A DNA stretch of 59,136 bases from an uncultured Lachnospiraceae bacterium (lineage in GTDB: Bacteria > Bacillota_A > Clostridia > Lachnospirales > Lachnospiraceae). Within the stretch, counting starts at the first letter, position 1; each line of letters opens with the position of its first letter. Location of the stretch: assembly GCA_902773195.1 (NCBI GenBank), contig CACYDL010000262.1, positions 1 to 59,136 of the forward strand. Direction: 5' to 3'. Shown here in pieces: positions 17,566-27,583 of the stretch. A program made the position numbers and the translations under genes. The notes under the pieces were generated by a model. It ran no database searches. It worked only from the letters and a program-made list of their open reading frames with translations, and was not told the DNA's origin.

Positions 17566-18621
17566 ATGATGGACCAGAACGAAATCACGATCGCGATTCC
17601 TTCAGGACATGAGCGGAACATTTTCGGGGAATTTGATTCCCATCTGAAAAAGATCGAGCACGCCCTCGGGATCAGCGTGATCCTCAGAAACGGAGAAGTC
17701 AGAGTCACGGGTGACGCCGCGGGAACGGAGAAGGCCCGGAAGCTTTTCGCGATGCTCTCGGCGCTCTCCGTCAGGGGAACCGAGCTGACGGATCAGAACA
17801 TCGACTATTCCCTGTCTCTTCTCAGGGAAAACCGTCAGAACGAGATGATCGCGATGGACAGCGACATCATCGTTCACACCGCCGCCGGAAGGCCGGTGAA
17901 GCCGAAGACCGTCGGCCAGAAGGACTACGTCGACTCCATACGGAGCAATATGATCACCTTCGGAATCGGTCCGGCCGGCACGGGAAAGACCTATCTGGCG
18001 ATGGCCATGGCCATCAGCATGTTCCGGGCCGACGAAGTGTCCCGGATCATCCTGACGCGGCCGGCGATCGAGGCGGGTGAAAAGCTGGGCTTCCTTCCCG
18101 GCGACCTGCAGAGCAAGATCGACCCCTATCTGAGGCCTCTCTATGACGCCCTCTACGAGATCATGGGGGCCGAGACCTTCCTCAAAAATTCCGAAAAAGG
18201 GCTGATCGAGGTGGCGCCCCTCGCCTATATGAGAGGCCGGACCCTCGACAACGCGTTCATCATACTGGATGAAGCCCAGAACACTACCTCCTCCCAGATG
18301 AAGATGTTTCTGACGAGAATCGGCTTCGGCTCCAGGGTGGTGGTGACCGGGGACAGAACCCAGAAGGATCTTCCCGCGGGGACAGCCAGCGGCCTGGACG
18401 TGGCCGTGAAGGTTCTCTCCAAAGTCAGCGGCATCGGCTTCTCGGAGCTGACCAGCCGGGACGTGGTGAGGCACCCGCTGGTGCAGAAGATCGTCGAGGC
18501 CTATGAATCCTATGAAAAGCGCCTGTCAGAGCGGAAGGGCGTATCCGCGGACAGGGCTTCCATCCGTATCAGGAGAGGAGAAGCCGGTGGAAACGCACGA
18601 AAGAGTACTGGTCGAATTTGA
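17566..18621 (+). CDS. phoH: PhoH-like P-loop ATPase
   Basis: The 351-residue cytosolic protein has a KH-like N-terminal region and a PhoH ATPase domain with Walker A GPAGTGKTYLA (about 137-147) and Walker B FIILDEAQNTT. Members are thought to act in RNA metabolism as helicase-like ATPases; the exact role is unsettled. The start could be either of two adjacent ATGs (17566 or 17569). Its 3' end overlaps ybeY, and phoH-ybeY is a widely conserved pair tied to rRNA maturation. Confidence 0.9.
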   Translation: MMDQNEITIAIPSGHERNIFGEFDSHLKKIEHALGISVILRNGEVRVTGDAAGTEKARKLFAMLSALSVRGTELTDQNIDYSLSLLRENRQNEMIAMDSDIIVHTAAGRPVKPKTVGQKDYVDSIRSNMITFGIGPAGTGKTYLAMAMAISMFRADEVSRIILTRPAIEAGEKLGFLPGDLQSKIDPYLRPLYDALYEIMGAETFLKNSEKGLIEVAPLAYMRGRTLDNAFIILDEAQNTTSSQMKMFLTRIGFGSRVVVTGDRTQKDLPAGTASGLDVAVKVLSKVSGIGFSELTSRDVVRHPLVQKIVEAYESYEKRLSERKGVSADRASIRIRRGEAGGNARKSTGRI

Positions 18622-19126
18622 GCTGGGGGAGGAGGCGCCGGAGCTGGTCCCGGGAGGGGAATTCGATCTCCGGGAGACGGCCGCGGCGGTTGCCTCCGAG
18701 GTTCTCCTTTCGGAGAACTGTCCCTTCCTGGCCGAGCTTTCCCTGGTGATCACCGACGACGGGGAGATCCGGCAGGTCAACGCCGGGACGCGGGGCATCG
18801 ACCGGGCCACGGACGTGCTGTCGTTTCCGGCCTTCCCGTACGAACATCCCGCAGCCTTCGGGGAAGCGGAGGCGGACAGGGCGGGAAGCTTTGATCCCGA
18901 CAGTGGGCGCCTGATGCTGGGCGACATCCTGATCAGCGGGGACGCCGTCCTGAGGCAGGCGGAGGAATACGGCCACTCCGTCAGGAGGGAATACGCCTTC
19001 CTCGTGGCGCACAGCGTCCTTCATCTGATCGGCTATGACCACATGCGGCCGGAGGAAGAGCGGACGATGACGGAGAAGCAGGAAGCGGTACTTAACAGAC
19101 TGGGAATCACCAGGGACGTCGGCTGA
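18587..19126 (+). CDS. ybeY: Endoribonuclease YbeY (rRNA maturation factor)
   Basis: Zinc-dependent RNase of 179 residues for 16S rRNA 3'-end processing and ribosome quality control. The metal motif HSVLHLIGYDH (HxxxHxxxxxH) is intact, preceded by RATDVLSFPAFP and GDILIS. The start is taken as GTG 18587, eight bases after AGGAGAGGAG. A start upstream at 18503 would add 28 poorly conserved residues lying wholly inside phoH. The overlap with phoH is 35 bases. Confidence 0.9.
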   Translation: METHERVLVEFELGEEAPELVPGGEFDLRETAAAVASEVLLSENCPFLAELSLVITDDGEIRQVNAGTRGIDRATDVLSFPAFPYEHPAAFGEAEADRAGSFDPDSGRLMLGDILISGDAVLRQAEEYGHSVRREYAFLVAHSVLHLIGYDHMRPEEERTMTEKQEAVLNRLGITRDVG

Positions 19127-19155
19127 CCCTGTGCGTTCCCGCGGGAGAAAACGGA

Positions 19156-19992
19156 TTGGGAATCAGAGAGCATCTGAAGGACAGGAGAAGAGTCGTGATC
19201 AAGATCGGCTCCTCGTCGCTGGTCCACAGTGAGACGGGCAGGCTCAACCTGCCGAAGATAGAGATTCTTGCCAGGGAAGTGGCGGATATACGGAACCAGG
19301 GAAAGGACGTCGTCGTCGTTTCCTCCGGCGCCATCGCGGTCGGACGGGCCGCCATCGGGGCGGGAACGCTCCGCTCCCTCAAGGAGAAGCAGGCCTGCGC
19401 CGCCATCGGGCAGGTCCGGCTGATGATGATCTACCAGAAGTTCTTCGCGGAGTATGGCCAGACCACCGCCCAGGTTCTTCTGACCAAGCAGACGATGACG
19501 GACCGGGACAGCCGCGTCAACGCGCGGAACACCTTCGAGGAGCTGTTCAGCCTGGGCGTGATCCCCATCGTCAACGAAAACGACACAGTGGAGACCTACG
19601 ACATCCGCTTCGGGGACAACGACCGTCTCTCGGCCATCGTCACGGCCCTCATCAACGCGGATCTTCTGATTCTTCTGTCCGACATCCGGGGACTTTTCAC
19701 CGACGATCCCAAGCAGAATCCCGACGCCGAATTCATCAGCGAGGTGGAGGTTCTGGACGAGAAGCTTCTCGCCATGGCGAAGGGCACGACGGGCAGCGCC
19801 TACGGTACGGGCGGAATGGCGACGAAGCTGGCGGCCGCGGAGATCGCCTCCTCGTCGGGCGCGGATATGATCATCGCCGAGGCGGCGGATTTCAGAATCC
19901 TGCACCGCCTTCTCGAGGGAGAGGATCTCGGCACCGTATTTCACGCCCATCCGCATGAATTTCACCTTATGGACTATCTTGAAAAGATGTGA
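19156..19992 (+). CDS. proB: Glutamate 5-kinase
   Basis: First step of proline synthesis: ATP-dependent phosphorylation of glutamate. It is a 278-residue amino-acid-kinase fold with VVIKIGSSSLV, VVVSSGAIAVGRA, VNARNTFEEL, FGDNDRLSAIVTALI and GTGGMATKLAAAE. The C-terminal PUA domain of enterobacterial ProB is absent, as in many Firmicutes. The start is TTG at 19156 after GGGAGAAAA. proA follows after a 180-base gap. Confidence 0.92.
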   Translation: MGIREHLKDRRRVVIKIGSSSLVHSETGRLNLPKIEILAREVADIRNQGKDVVVVSSGAIAVGRAAIGAGTLRSLKEKQACAAIGQVRLMMIYQKFFAEYGQTTAQVLLTKQTMTDRDSRVNARNTFEELFSLGVIPIVNENDTVETYDIRFGDNDRLSAIVTALINADLLILLSDIRGLFTDDPKQNPDAEFISEVEVLDEKLLAMAKGTTGSAYGTGGMATKLAAAEIASSSGADMIIAEAADFRILHRLLEGEDLGTVFHAHPHEFHLMDYLEKM

Positions 19993-20172
19993 ATATCATC
20001 GTGCGCAGCGCGCGGCCCGCGTCAATCAGGGCGCCGCTGCGGGTGAAAGGACGCGAAGCGGGGGCGGAGACCTCCGCTCTCGCTGACTAAAGGAATTCGA
20101 ACGGAATCACCGCTTCCGCACACCCGGTCCGTCCGGCTTCGGGCGGTCCCCCAAAGACACAGGAGATGAAAT
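19993..20172 (+). other. proB-proA intergenic region with two hairpins
   Basis: A 180-base gap inside an otherwise compact proline operon. It holds an inverted repeat cgcagcg (20004-20010) / cgctgcg (20035-20041) and a hairpin at 20057-20084 (agcg / cgct outer stem around gcggagacctccgc). Neither is followed by a T-run, and no promoter or recognised riboswitch class was seen. Confidence 0.4.
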
Positions 20173-21417
20173 ATGGATCTTCAGGAAATCGGAAAACGCG
20201 CGAAAGCCGCCGAAAAGGCGGTCTCTGTGCTCGGAACGGATCTCAAGAACCGGGTGCTCCTCGAGGCGGCCTCCCTCCTCGAAGGCAGAGCCTCCTTCCT
20301 TCTGGAAGGGAATCAGCTTGACGTAAAAAGAGCCGAGGAGAAGGGGATGCCGCAGGGGCTTCTCGACCGTCTCAGGCTGACCGAGGAACGAATCGCCGGC
20401 ATGGCGGAGGGACTGAGGACCGTCGCCGGCCTGGAGGATCCCATCGGCTCCGTCACGGAGATGAGAAAGAGGCCCAACGGCCTCCTCATCGGTAAGATGA
20501 AGGTCCCGATGGGCGTGATCGGCGTCATCTACGAGGCGCGTCCCAACGTGACCGCCGACGTCTTCGCCCTCTGCTTCAAGACCGGAAACGTGACGATTCT
20601 CAAGGGCGGCAGCGACGCGCTGGAATCCAACAAAAGAATCACGGAGCTCCTGCGCGGCGCCCTTTCCTCCTGCGGCGCGCCGGAGGACGCCATCCAGCTC
20701 ATCGCGGATCCCTCCCGGGAGACGGCCAGGGAATTCATGCGCCTTGACCGGTACGTCGATCTCATGATCCCCAGGGGAGGCGCCGGGCTGATCCGCACGG
20801 TCGTCCGGGAGAGCACGATCCCCGTGATCGAGACCGGAACCGGCAACTGCCACGTATATGTAGACGAATCGGCGGACCTTGGGATGGCCGTCCGTATCAT
20901 CAATAACGCCAAGACGCAGCGCATCGGGGTCTGCAACGCCGAGGAATCCCTGATCGTGCACGAAAAGATCGCGGAAAAGCTGCTCCCCGTCCTGGAGAAG
21001 AAGCTCGACGAGCACCGGGTGGAGCTGCGGGCGGATGAGAAGGCCATGGCCTGCCTCACGCACGCCGTGCCCGCCTCGGAGGACGACTGGGGCCGGGAAT
21101 ACCTGGATTACATTCTCTCCGTGAAGACGGTTTCCGGCGTCGACGAGGCGATCGCCCACATCAACCGCTACAACACGGGGCATTCCGAGACGATCGTCAC
21201 TCAGGACTATGACAACGCGCAGAAGTTCCTGAGGGAGGTGGACGCGGCCGCGGTCTACGTGAACGCCTCCACCCGTTTCACGGACGGATTCGAATTCGGC
21301 TTCGGCGCCGAGATCGGCATCAGCACCCAGAAGCTTCACGCCAGGGGACCCATGGGCCTGGACGCCCTGACCACCTATAAATACATCATCTACGGAAACG
21401 GACAGGTGAGAGGCTGA
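20173..21417 (+). CDS. proA: Glutamate-5-semialdehyde dehydrogenase (gamma-glutamyl phosphate reductase)
   Basis: Second enzyme of proline synthesis: NADPH reduction of gamma-glutamyl phosphate. The 414 residues show the aldehyde-dehydrogenase-superfamily motifs [40 protein letters not shown], and the catalytic cysteine segment [11 protein letters not shown]. The length is standard. AGGAGATGAAAT precedes the ATG. The stop is two bases before the miaB GTG start, so translation is likely coupled. Confidence 0.94.
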   Translation: MDLQEIGKRAKAAEKAVSVLGTDLKNRVLLEAASLLEGRASFLLEGNQLDVKRAEEKGMPQGLLDRLRLTEERIAGMAEGLRTVAGLEDPIGSVTEMRKRPNGLLIGKMKVPMGVIGVIYEARPNVTADVFALCFKTGNVTILKGGSDALESNKRITELLRGALSSCGAPEDAIQLIADPSRETAREFMRLDRYVDLMIPRGGAGLIRTVVRESTIPVIETGTGNCHVYVDESADLGMAVRIINNAKTQRIGVCNAEESLIVHEKIAEKLLPVLEKKLDEHRVELRADEKAMACLTHAVPASEDDWGREYLDYILSVKTVSGVDEAIAHINRYNTGHSETIVTQDYDNAQKFLREVDAAAVYVNASTRFTDGFEFGFGAEIGISTQKLHARGPMGLDALTTYKYIIYGNGQVRG

Positions 21418-21419
21418 CA

Positions 21420-22844
21420 GTGAACGCACAGGATGAAAAGAACAGGGCGGAGGAGCTCCGCCAGAAGGAATACATCGCCCGCGCGGGAGCGCTTCTTCGG
21501 CGGATCGGGGAGGACGAGGGGCGCCGGCTCAGAGCCTGCGTCGTGACCTTCGGCTGCCAGATGAACGCCCGGGACTCCGAGAAGCTGCGCGGAATCCTGG
21601 AAGAGACGGGATTTGAGCTCACGGAGGAGGAGGCCGGGGCCGACCTCATCCTCTACAACACGTGTACGGTGAGAGAGAACGCCGATCTCCATGTCTACGG
21701 GAGACTCGGGCGTCTGACCGGGCTCAAGAAAAAAAATCCCGATCTCATCGTGGGCCTCTGCGGCTGTATGATGCAGGAGGAACACGTCGTCGCCAAAATC
21801 AGAAAGAGCTATCCCGTCGTCGATCTGATCTTCGGCACCCACAATCTTTTCACCTTCCCCGAGCTGCTGTTCCGCAAGCTGCAGGGGGACCGGAGGGTGA
21901 TCGAGCTGTGGGACGGGACCGACGAGATCGTCGAAAACCTCCCGGTGCGGAGGAAATACCCCTTCAAGTCGGGCGTCAACATCATGTTCGGCTGCAACAA
22001 TTTCTGCAGCTACTGTATCGTCCCCTACGTTAGGGGAAGAGAGCGCTCCAGAAAACCGGAGGACATCCTCTCCGAGGTCAGGGCCCTGTCCGCCGACGGC
22101 GTCAAAGAGATCATGCTCCTCGGGCAGAACGTCAACTCCTACGGAAAGACGCTGGAGGAGCAGGTGTCCTTCGCCTCGCTTCTGCGCGAGGTGAGCGGCG
22201 TGCCCGGCATCGAGAGAGTCCGTTTCATGACGTCCCACCCCAAGGATCTGTCCGATGAGCTGATCCGGGCGGTAGCCGGCGAGCCCAAGGTCTGTCGCCA
22301 CATCCATCTGCCCGTTCAGTCCGGGAGCTCCCGCGTGCTGAAGAGGATGAACCGGCACTACACCAGGGAGGATTACCTTCGTCTGACGGAAAAGATCAGG
22401 GCCGCCGTCCCCGACGTGTCGCTGACCACGGACATTATCGTGGGCTTCCCGGGAGAGACGGAGGAGGACTTTGAGGACACGCTCTCCCTCGTGGAGGAGG
22501 CGGGCTTCGACAGCGCCTTCACCTTTATCTATTCAAAGCGCACGGGGACGCCGGCGGCCGGGATGCCGGACCAGATCCCCGACGACGTGGTGCACCGCCG
22601 CTTCGACCGTCTGCTGGCGCTCATCAAGAAGACGGGCGAGGAGAGAACCTCCCGCTTCACCGGGCGGGTCATGGACGTGCTGGTGGAGGAGCTCAACAAG
22701 GAGCCGGGGCTGGTATCGGGGCGCATTTCCCAGAATATCACCGTCCACTTCCCCGGCAGCGCGTCCGATATCGGCAGGATCCTTCCGGTCCGCTTGGACA
22801 GCTGCAAGGGCTTTTACTACTTCGGAACCCGGACAGACGGATGA
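21420..22844 (+). CDS. miaB: tRNA-2-methylthio-N6-dimethylallyladenosine synthase
   Basis: Radical-SAM methylthiotransferase of 474 residues that adds the 2-methylthio group to i6A37 in tRNAs reading UNN codons. The UPF0004 domain has TFGCQMNARDSEK and CGCMMQE, the SAM triad is CNNFCSYCIVPYVRGRERSR, and a TRAM domain follows. The start is GTG 21420 with AGGTGAGAGG upstream. It acts after MiaA, whose gene is four genes downstream in the same run. Confidence 0.93.
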   Translation: MNAQDEKNRAEELRQKEYIARAGALLRRIGEDEGRRLRACVVTFGCQMNARDSEKLRGILEETGFELTEEEAGADLILYNTCTVRENADLHVYGRLGRLTGLKKKNPDLIVGLCGCMMQEEHVVAKIRKSYPVVDLIFGTHNLFTFPELLFRKLQGDRRVIELWDGTDEIVENLPVRRKYPFKSGVNIMFGCNNFCSYCIVPYVRGRERSRKPEDILSEVRALSADGVKEIMLLGQNVNSYGKTLEEQVSFASLLREVSGVPGIERVRFMTSHPKDLSDELIRAVAGEPKVCRHIHLPVQSGSSRVLKRMNRHYTREDYLRLTEKIRAAVPDVSLTTDIIVGFPGETEEDFEDTLSLVEEAGFDSAFTFIYSKRTGTPAAGMPDQIPDDVVHRRFDRLLALIKKTGEERTSRFTGRVMDVLVEELNKEPGLVSGRISQNITVHFPGSASDIGRILPVRLDSCKGFYYFGTRTDG

Positions 22845-22856
22845 AGGAGGTCGGTC

Positions 22857-25532
22857 ATGGCGCTGTCACCCATGATGCAGGAATACAGACAGAAAAAGGA
22901 CGAATACAAAGACTGCATACTGATGTATCGCGTCGGAGACTTCTTTGAGATGTTTTTCGAGGACGCCGTCACCGTCTCGAAGGCGCTGGAGCTGACGCTC
23001 ACCGGCAAGGAGTGCGGGCTTCCGGAGAGGGCGCCCATGTGCGGCGTCCCTTATCACGCGGTGGACACCTACATCGGACGGCTCATCAGGCAGGGCTTCA
23101 AGGTGGCGGTCTGCGACCAGGTGGAGGATCCCAGATTGGCCAAGGGCCTCGTGCGCCGGGAGGTGACGCGGGTCGTCACCCCGGGGACCAATCTGGATCC
23201 CTCCGCCATGGAGGAAGGAAAGAACAACTTCCTCACCGCCATCGTCTGCACCGACGACCGCTTCGGCATCGCCTCCTGCGACGTCTCCACCGGTGAGTTC
23301 CTGCTCACGGAGACGGACCGGCTGAAGAAGCTGACGGACGAGATCCTTAGGCTTTCGCCCTCCGAGATCATCATGAGCGAAGCGGTGCGCATCTCCGGAC
23401 TCGATATCGACGATCTGACCGGCCGTCTGGGCATCATGGTGGAAACCCTCGACGACCGCTATTTCTCGGACAGCGCGGCGGAACAGACCCTCTCGGATCA
23501 TTTCCACGTCCTGACGATGGAGGGACTGGGCATCGACACCTTCCCCACCGGAATCTGCGCCGCGGGCGGGCTGCTCACCTATCTCTTCGAGACGCAGAAG
23601 ACGGATCTTTCGCATATCACCCACATCACGCCTTACCGTTCCGAGTCCTATATGGTTCTGGGCAGCTCCACCATCCGGAATCTCGAGCTGACGGAAACCC
23701 TCCGCGAAAAGGAGAAGAGAGGATCCCTGCTCTGGGTCCTGGACCGCACCAGGACCGCCATGGGCGCCCGCATGCTGCGGAGCTGGATCGAGCAGCCCCT
23801 GATCGAGAAGGCCCCCATCGACGAGAGGCTGGACGCGGTCGCTGCCCTGATGAACAACGAGATCTCCCACGAGGAGCTCCGCGAATACCTCGGACCCGTC
23901 TACGATCTCGAGCGGCTCGCCGCGCGAGTCAGCTACGGAACCGCGAACCCGAGGGACCTGATCGCCCTCCGCACGTCCTTCTCGATGCTTCCCTCCGTCA
24001 GGATGCTGCTGAAGGAATTTCCCTGCGCGCTCTTCGGCCGCATGGACGACGCCTTCGACGATCTCTCCGATCTGCGCACGCTGCTGGAGTCCGCCCTCAA
24101 CGACGATCCGCCTCTGGCGATGAAGGAAGGCGGCATCATCCGGGACGGCTGGTCGGAGGAGGTGGACGAGTACCGACGCGCCGGCCGGGAGGGACACACC
24201 TGGCTGATGGAGCTGGAGGCGCGGGAGAGGGAGAAGACCGGCATCCACACCCTGAAGGTCAAATTCAACCGCGTGTTCGGCTACTGCATCGAAGTGACGA
24301 ATTCCTTCAAGGACAAGGTGCCGGACACCTACATCAGGAAGCAGACCCTGGTGGGCGGGGAGCGGTACACGACGCCGGAGCTCAAGGAGCTTGAGAACAA
24401 GATTCTCGGAGCCGAGGAGCGGCTCTTCGGCCTGGAGTACCAGCTGTTTTCCGGGATCCGCGACACCCTGAGTCAGAACATCTCGCGGATTCAGGCGGCC
24501 GCCCGCAGCGTCGCCGCGATCGACGCCCTCTGCTCCCTGGCCTATACGGCGCGGAGAAACCACTATGTCCGCCCCGTCATCCGGAAGGACGGCGCCATCC
24601 GCATCAAGGGCGGCCGCCATCCCGTCGTCGAGAACATGATGAAAAACGAGGGCTTCGTCCCCAACGACGCGAATCTCGACGGCAAATCCAGACGGATCGC
24701 CATCATCACCGGCCCGAACATGGCCGGGAAATCGACCTATATGCGCCAGACGGCCCTGATCGTCCTGATGGCGCAGATCGGCTCCTTCGTCCCGGCGGAT
24801 TCCGCCGAGATCGGGATCGTGGACCGGATCTTCACGAGGGTCGGCGCTTCCGACGATCTGGCCAGCGGACAGAGCACGTTCATGGTCGAGATGACCGAGG
24901 TCGCGAATATCCTGAGAAACGCCACCTCGAAGAGTCTCCTGATCCTGGATGAGATCGGGCGCGGCACGTCGACCTTCGACGGACTGGCCCTCGCCTGGGC
25001 GATCATCGAGTACATCGCCAATCCCCGCCTGATCGGCGCCAAGACGCTCTTCGCCACCCATTACCACGAGCTGACCGAGCTGGAGGGAAAGATCGACGGC
25101 GTGAGCAATTACTGCATCGCCGTGAAGGAAAAAGGGGACGGCATCATCTTTCTGAGAAAGATCATCCGGGGCGGCGCCGACAGAAGCTACGGCATACAGG
25201 TGGCCCGGCTTGCCGGCGTTCCCGAGGCGGTCCTGGCCCGGGCAGACGAGCTGGCGCTTCAGCTGCAGATGGCCGACATCACGGCCGGGGTCGAGTCCCT
25301 CGCCGGCGGACCGAAAAAACGCAGCAGGCCGGTCCGCTACGACGACGTCGATCTGGAGCAGATTTCCTTCTTCGACACCGTCTCCGACAGCGACGTGCTG
25401 AAGGAGCTGAGGGAAGCGGACATACAGAACATGACGCCCGTCGACGCGCTGAACGAGCTGTACCGGCTGCAGAACAAGCTGAAGAACAGATGGAAGAATG
25501 AAGAAGAGAAAGGTTCCACGGCAGCGAAATGA
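22857..25532 (+). CDS. mutS: DNA mismatch repair protein MutS
   Basis: Mismatch-recognition ATPase of 891 residues. The N-terminal mismatch-binding motif is GDFFEMFFEDA (Phe-x-Glu in the F-E-M-F segment). Walker A is GPNMAGKST (619-627), followed by DEIGRGTSTFDGLALAWA and ATHYHELTEL. The C-terminal tail after the ATPase domain is normal. A strong GAAGGAGG site precedes the ATG. It overlaps mutL by four bases (ATGA). Confidence 0.96.
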   Translation: MALSPMMQEYRQKKDEYKDCILMYRVGDFFEMFFEDAVTVSKALELTLTGKECGLPERAPMCGVPYHAVDTYIGRLIRQGFKVAVCDQVEDPRLAKGLVRREVTRVVTPGTNLDPSAMEEGKNNFLTAIVCTDDRFGIASCDVSTGEFLLTETDRLKKLTDEILRLSPSEIIMSEAVRISGLDIDDLTGRLGIMVETLDDRYFSDSAAEQTLSDHFHVLTMEGLGIDTFPTGICAAGGLLTYLFETQKTDLSHITHITPYRSESYMVLGSSTIRNLELTETLREKEKRGSLLWVLDRTRTAMGARMLRSWIEQPLIEKAPIDERLDAVAALMNNEISHEELREYLGPVYDLERLAARVSYGTANPRDLIALRTSFSMLPSVRMLLKEFPCALFGRMDDAFDDLSDLRTLLESALNDDPPLAMKEGGIIRDGWSEEVDEYRRAGREGHTWLMELEAREREKTGIHTLKVKFNRVFGYCIEVTNSFKDKVPDTYIRKQTLVGGERYTTPELKELENKILGAEERLFGLEYQLFSGIRDTLSQNISRIQAAARSVAAIDALCSLAYTARRNHYVRPVIRKDGAIRIKGGRHPVVENMMKNEGFVPNDANLDGKSRRIAIITGPNMAGKSTYMRQTALIVLMAQIGSFVPADSAEIGIVDRIFTRVGASDDLASGQSTFMVEMTEVANILRNATSKSLLILDEIGRGTSTFDGLALAWAIIEYIANPRLIGAKTLFATHYHELTELEGKIDGVSNYCIAVKEKGDGIIFLRKIIRGGADRSYGIQVARLAGVPEAVLARADELALQLQMADITAGVESLAGGPKKRSRPVRYDDVDLEQISFFDTVSDSDVLKELREADIQNMTPVDALNELYRLQNKLKNRWKNEEEKGSTAAK

Positions 25533-27583
25533 ACAGCATTCATAAACTGGACCAGACAACCATCGACAAAATCGCCGCGGGCGAGGTGGTGGAGCGTCCT
25601 TCCTCCGTCGTAAAGGAGCTCACGGAGAACGCCGTCGACGCCGGAGCGGACCGGATCACCATCGAGATACGCGACGGAGGCATCAGCCTTATCCGGGTGA
25701 GCGACAACGGGAGGGGGATTTCCGCCGGGGATATCTCCCTCGCTTTCCTGCGCCACGCCACCAGCAAGATCCGCACGGCGGAGGACCTCAGCTCCATCGG
25801 ATCCCTGGGCTTCCGGGGCGAGGCTCTTTCCAGCATCGCCGCCGTGAGCCGCGTGGAGATGATCACCAAGAGAAAAGACGAGCTGGCCGCCACGCGTCTG
25901 CTGATCGAGGGCGGCCGCGAAAAAAGCCGGGAGGAAGTCGGCGCGCCGGACGGGACGACGATCATGGTCCGCGATCTGTTTTACAACACGCCGGCCAGGG
26001 CGAAATTCCTGAAAACGCCTCTCACGGAGGCCTCCCACGTCGGAGACTACACGGAGCAGCTGATTCTGTCGAATCCCGGGATTTCCTTTACGTGGATCGT
26101 CAACGGACAGACGCGTCTCGCCTCCTCCGGAAGCGGCAGGCTCATCGACGCCATCTGCGCGGTCTACGGGAGAGAGACCGCCGGCCTGCTCATTCCGCTC
26201 TCTGCGGATGAAGGGGGAATCCGGCTGGAGGGCTATATCGGAAAGCCCGCCCTCACCAGGGGAAACCGGAATTTCGAGAACTACTACGTCAACGGGCGCT
26301 ACGTGAAAAGCCGCGTGATCCAGAAGGGAATCGAGGACGGATACGGAACCTCCCTCATGCAGCACCAGTACCCGTTTACGTGCTTCTGCCTCACCGTCGC
26401 CGGCGAGGCGGTGGACGTCAACGTGCATCCGACGAAGATGGAGGTGCGCTTCTCCGACGAGAAGAAGATCTACGACGCGGTCAGGGAGGCCGTACACGGA
26501 ACCCTCTCCCGGATCGATCAGATCGTCGCCTCCTCCATGAACAAGCCAGAGAAGAAAGAGAAGCAGACGGAGAAAAAGAAGGACGCCGTCATGCCCTTCC
26601 AGGCGTTTGAATCCGGCGCTCCGGGCACCGGGTCGGAGGCTGTGAAGCAGAAGACGGCGGAGGAGGAGAGCGGCGTGCCTTCTTCCGGCGGCCGCCGGGA
26701 AAAAGAAAGCGCCCTGCCGCCGTCCGGCATGGGCCGGGAGGAAGAAAGTGTGCTTCCGCCGTCCGGCATGGGCCGGGAGGAAGAGAGCGCCCTGCCGCCG
26801 TCCGGCGCGGGCCGGGAGGAACGGAACGTCCCGCCGGCCTCCGCCGTCTATGAGGAAGCCGGCGAAAAGCTGCGCGGACAGCTCATGTCGGAAACTCCCG
26901 CAGGGTACGCCGGGGCGGTGATCCGGAACGAAGAGGAGGGCAGCCGCAGGGAGGGCGCCTTCGTGCAGCAGACCTTCGCGCCGCGCTTCCTGTCCGAGGA
27001 GGCCCGTCCGCTCCGGAGAATCGTGGGACAGGTTTTCTCCACCTACTGGATCTGCGAATTCGGCGAAAAGGTCTACCTTTTCGATCAGCACGCGGCCCAT
27101 GAGCGGGTTCTCTACGAGAAGTTCATGACGGCCTACGAGAACAGGGAGATCACGTCGCAGCAGCTCATGCCGCCCATGCTGGTATCCCTGAGCGCCCGGG
27201 AGCAGGCGCTGCTCGAGGCGTACGGCGAAGCCTTCGAAGAGCTGGGCTTTGAGATCGAACACTTCGGAGGACGGGATTTCGCGGTGCGCGCTGTCCCCTA
27301 TTATCTGGGAACGATCAACTCAGACCAGCTGTTCAGGGAATTCCTGGACCAGCTGGAGGTGACGCCCTCCCTCGGAGACATGCGCACCTATATCCTGAAG
27401 GTCGCCACCGAGGCCTGCAAGGCAGCCGTCAAGGGCGGGGAGAGGATCTCCGCCGCGGAGGCCGGAAAGCTTCTCGACGACCTGATGAAGTGCTCTGACC
27501 CCTACCACTGCCCGCACGGAAGACCTACCGTCATTTCGTTCACCGAGAAGGATCTCGAGAAGAGATTCAAGAGGATCGTCTGA
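25529..27583 (+). CDS. mutL: DNA mismatch repair protein MutL (endonuclease type)
   Basis: GHKL ATPase linking MutS to strand incision; 684 residues. The N-terminal ATPase shows DNGRGISAGD and GFRGEALSSIAAVS. The C-terminal dimerisation domain has the metal-binding endonuclease motif DQHAAHE (519-525) and CPHGRP near the end, so this is a nicking MutL as expected where MutH is absent. The linker contains four 13-residue tandem repeats (residues 383-434). It overlaps miaA by one base. Confidence 0.95.
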   Translation: MNSIHKLDQTTIDKIAAGEVVERPSSVVKELTENAVDAGADRITIEIRDGGISLIRVSDNGRGISAGDISLAFLRHATSKIRTAEDLSSIGSLGFRGEALSSIAAVSRVEMITKRKDELAATRLLIEGGREKSREEVGAPDGTTIMVRDLFYNTPARAKFLKTPLTEASHVGDYTEQLILSNPGISFTWIVNGQTRLASSGSGRLIDAICAVYGRETAGLLIPLSADEGGIRLEGYIGKPALTRGNRNFENYYVNGRYVKSRVIQKGIEDGYGTSLMQHQYPFTCFCLTVAGEAVDVNVHPTKMEVRFSDEKKIYDAVREAVHGTLSRIDQIVASSMNKPEKKEKQTEKKKDAVMPFQAFESGAPGTGSEAVKQKTAEEESGVPSSGGRREKESALPPSGMGREEESVLPPSGMGREEESALPPSGAGREERNVPPASAVYEEAGEKLRGQLMSETPAGYAGAVIRNEEEGSRREGAFVQQTFAPRFLSEEARPLRRIVGQVFSTYWICEFGEKVYLFDQHAAHERVLYEKFMTAYENREITSQQLMPPMLVSLSAREQALLEAYGEAFEELGFEIEHFGGRDFAVRAVPYYLGTINSDQLFREFLDQLEVTPSLGDMRTYILKVATEACKAAVKGGERISAAEAGKLLDDLMKCSDPYHCPHGRPTVISFTEKDLEKRFKRIV
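26675..26830 (+). repeat. Four 39-base tandem repeats in the mutL linker
   Basis: Four in-frame units of 39 bases encode VPSSGGRREKESA, LPPSGMGREEESV, LPPSGMGREEESA and LPPSGAGREERNV. The middle two units are nearly identical at DNA level, which suggests recent duplication. The repeats lie in the disordered linker between the ATPase and endonuclease domains. Confidence 0.9.

Noticed and set aside
22866..25559. An 897-codon minus-strand open frame opposite mutS
   Set aside because: Antisense shadow of a canonical MutS with all ATPase motifs.
26675..26830. Short regular repeats considered as a CRISPR-like array
   Set aside because: Units abut without spacers, are in frame and encode a MutL linker.
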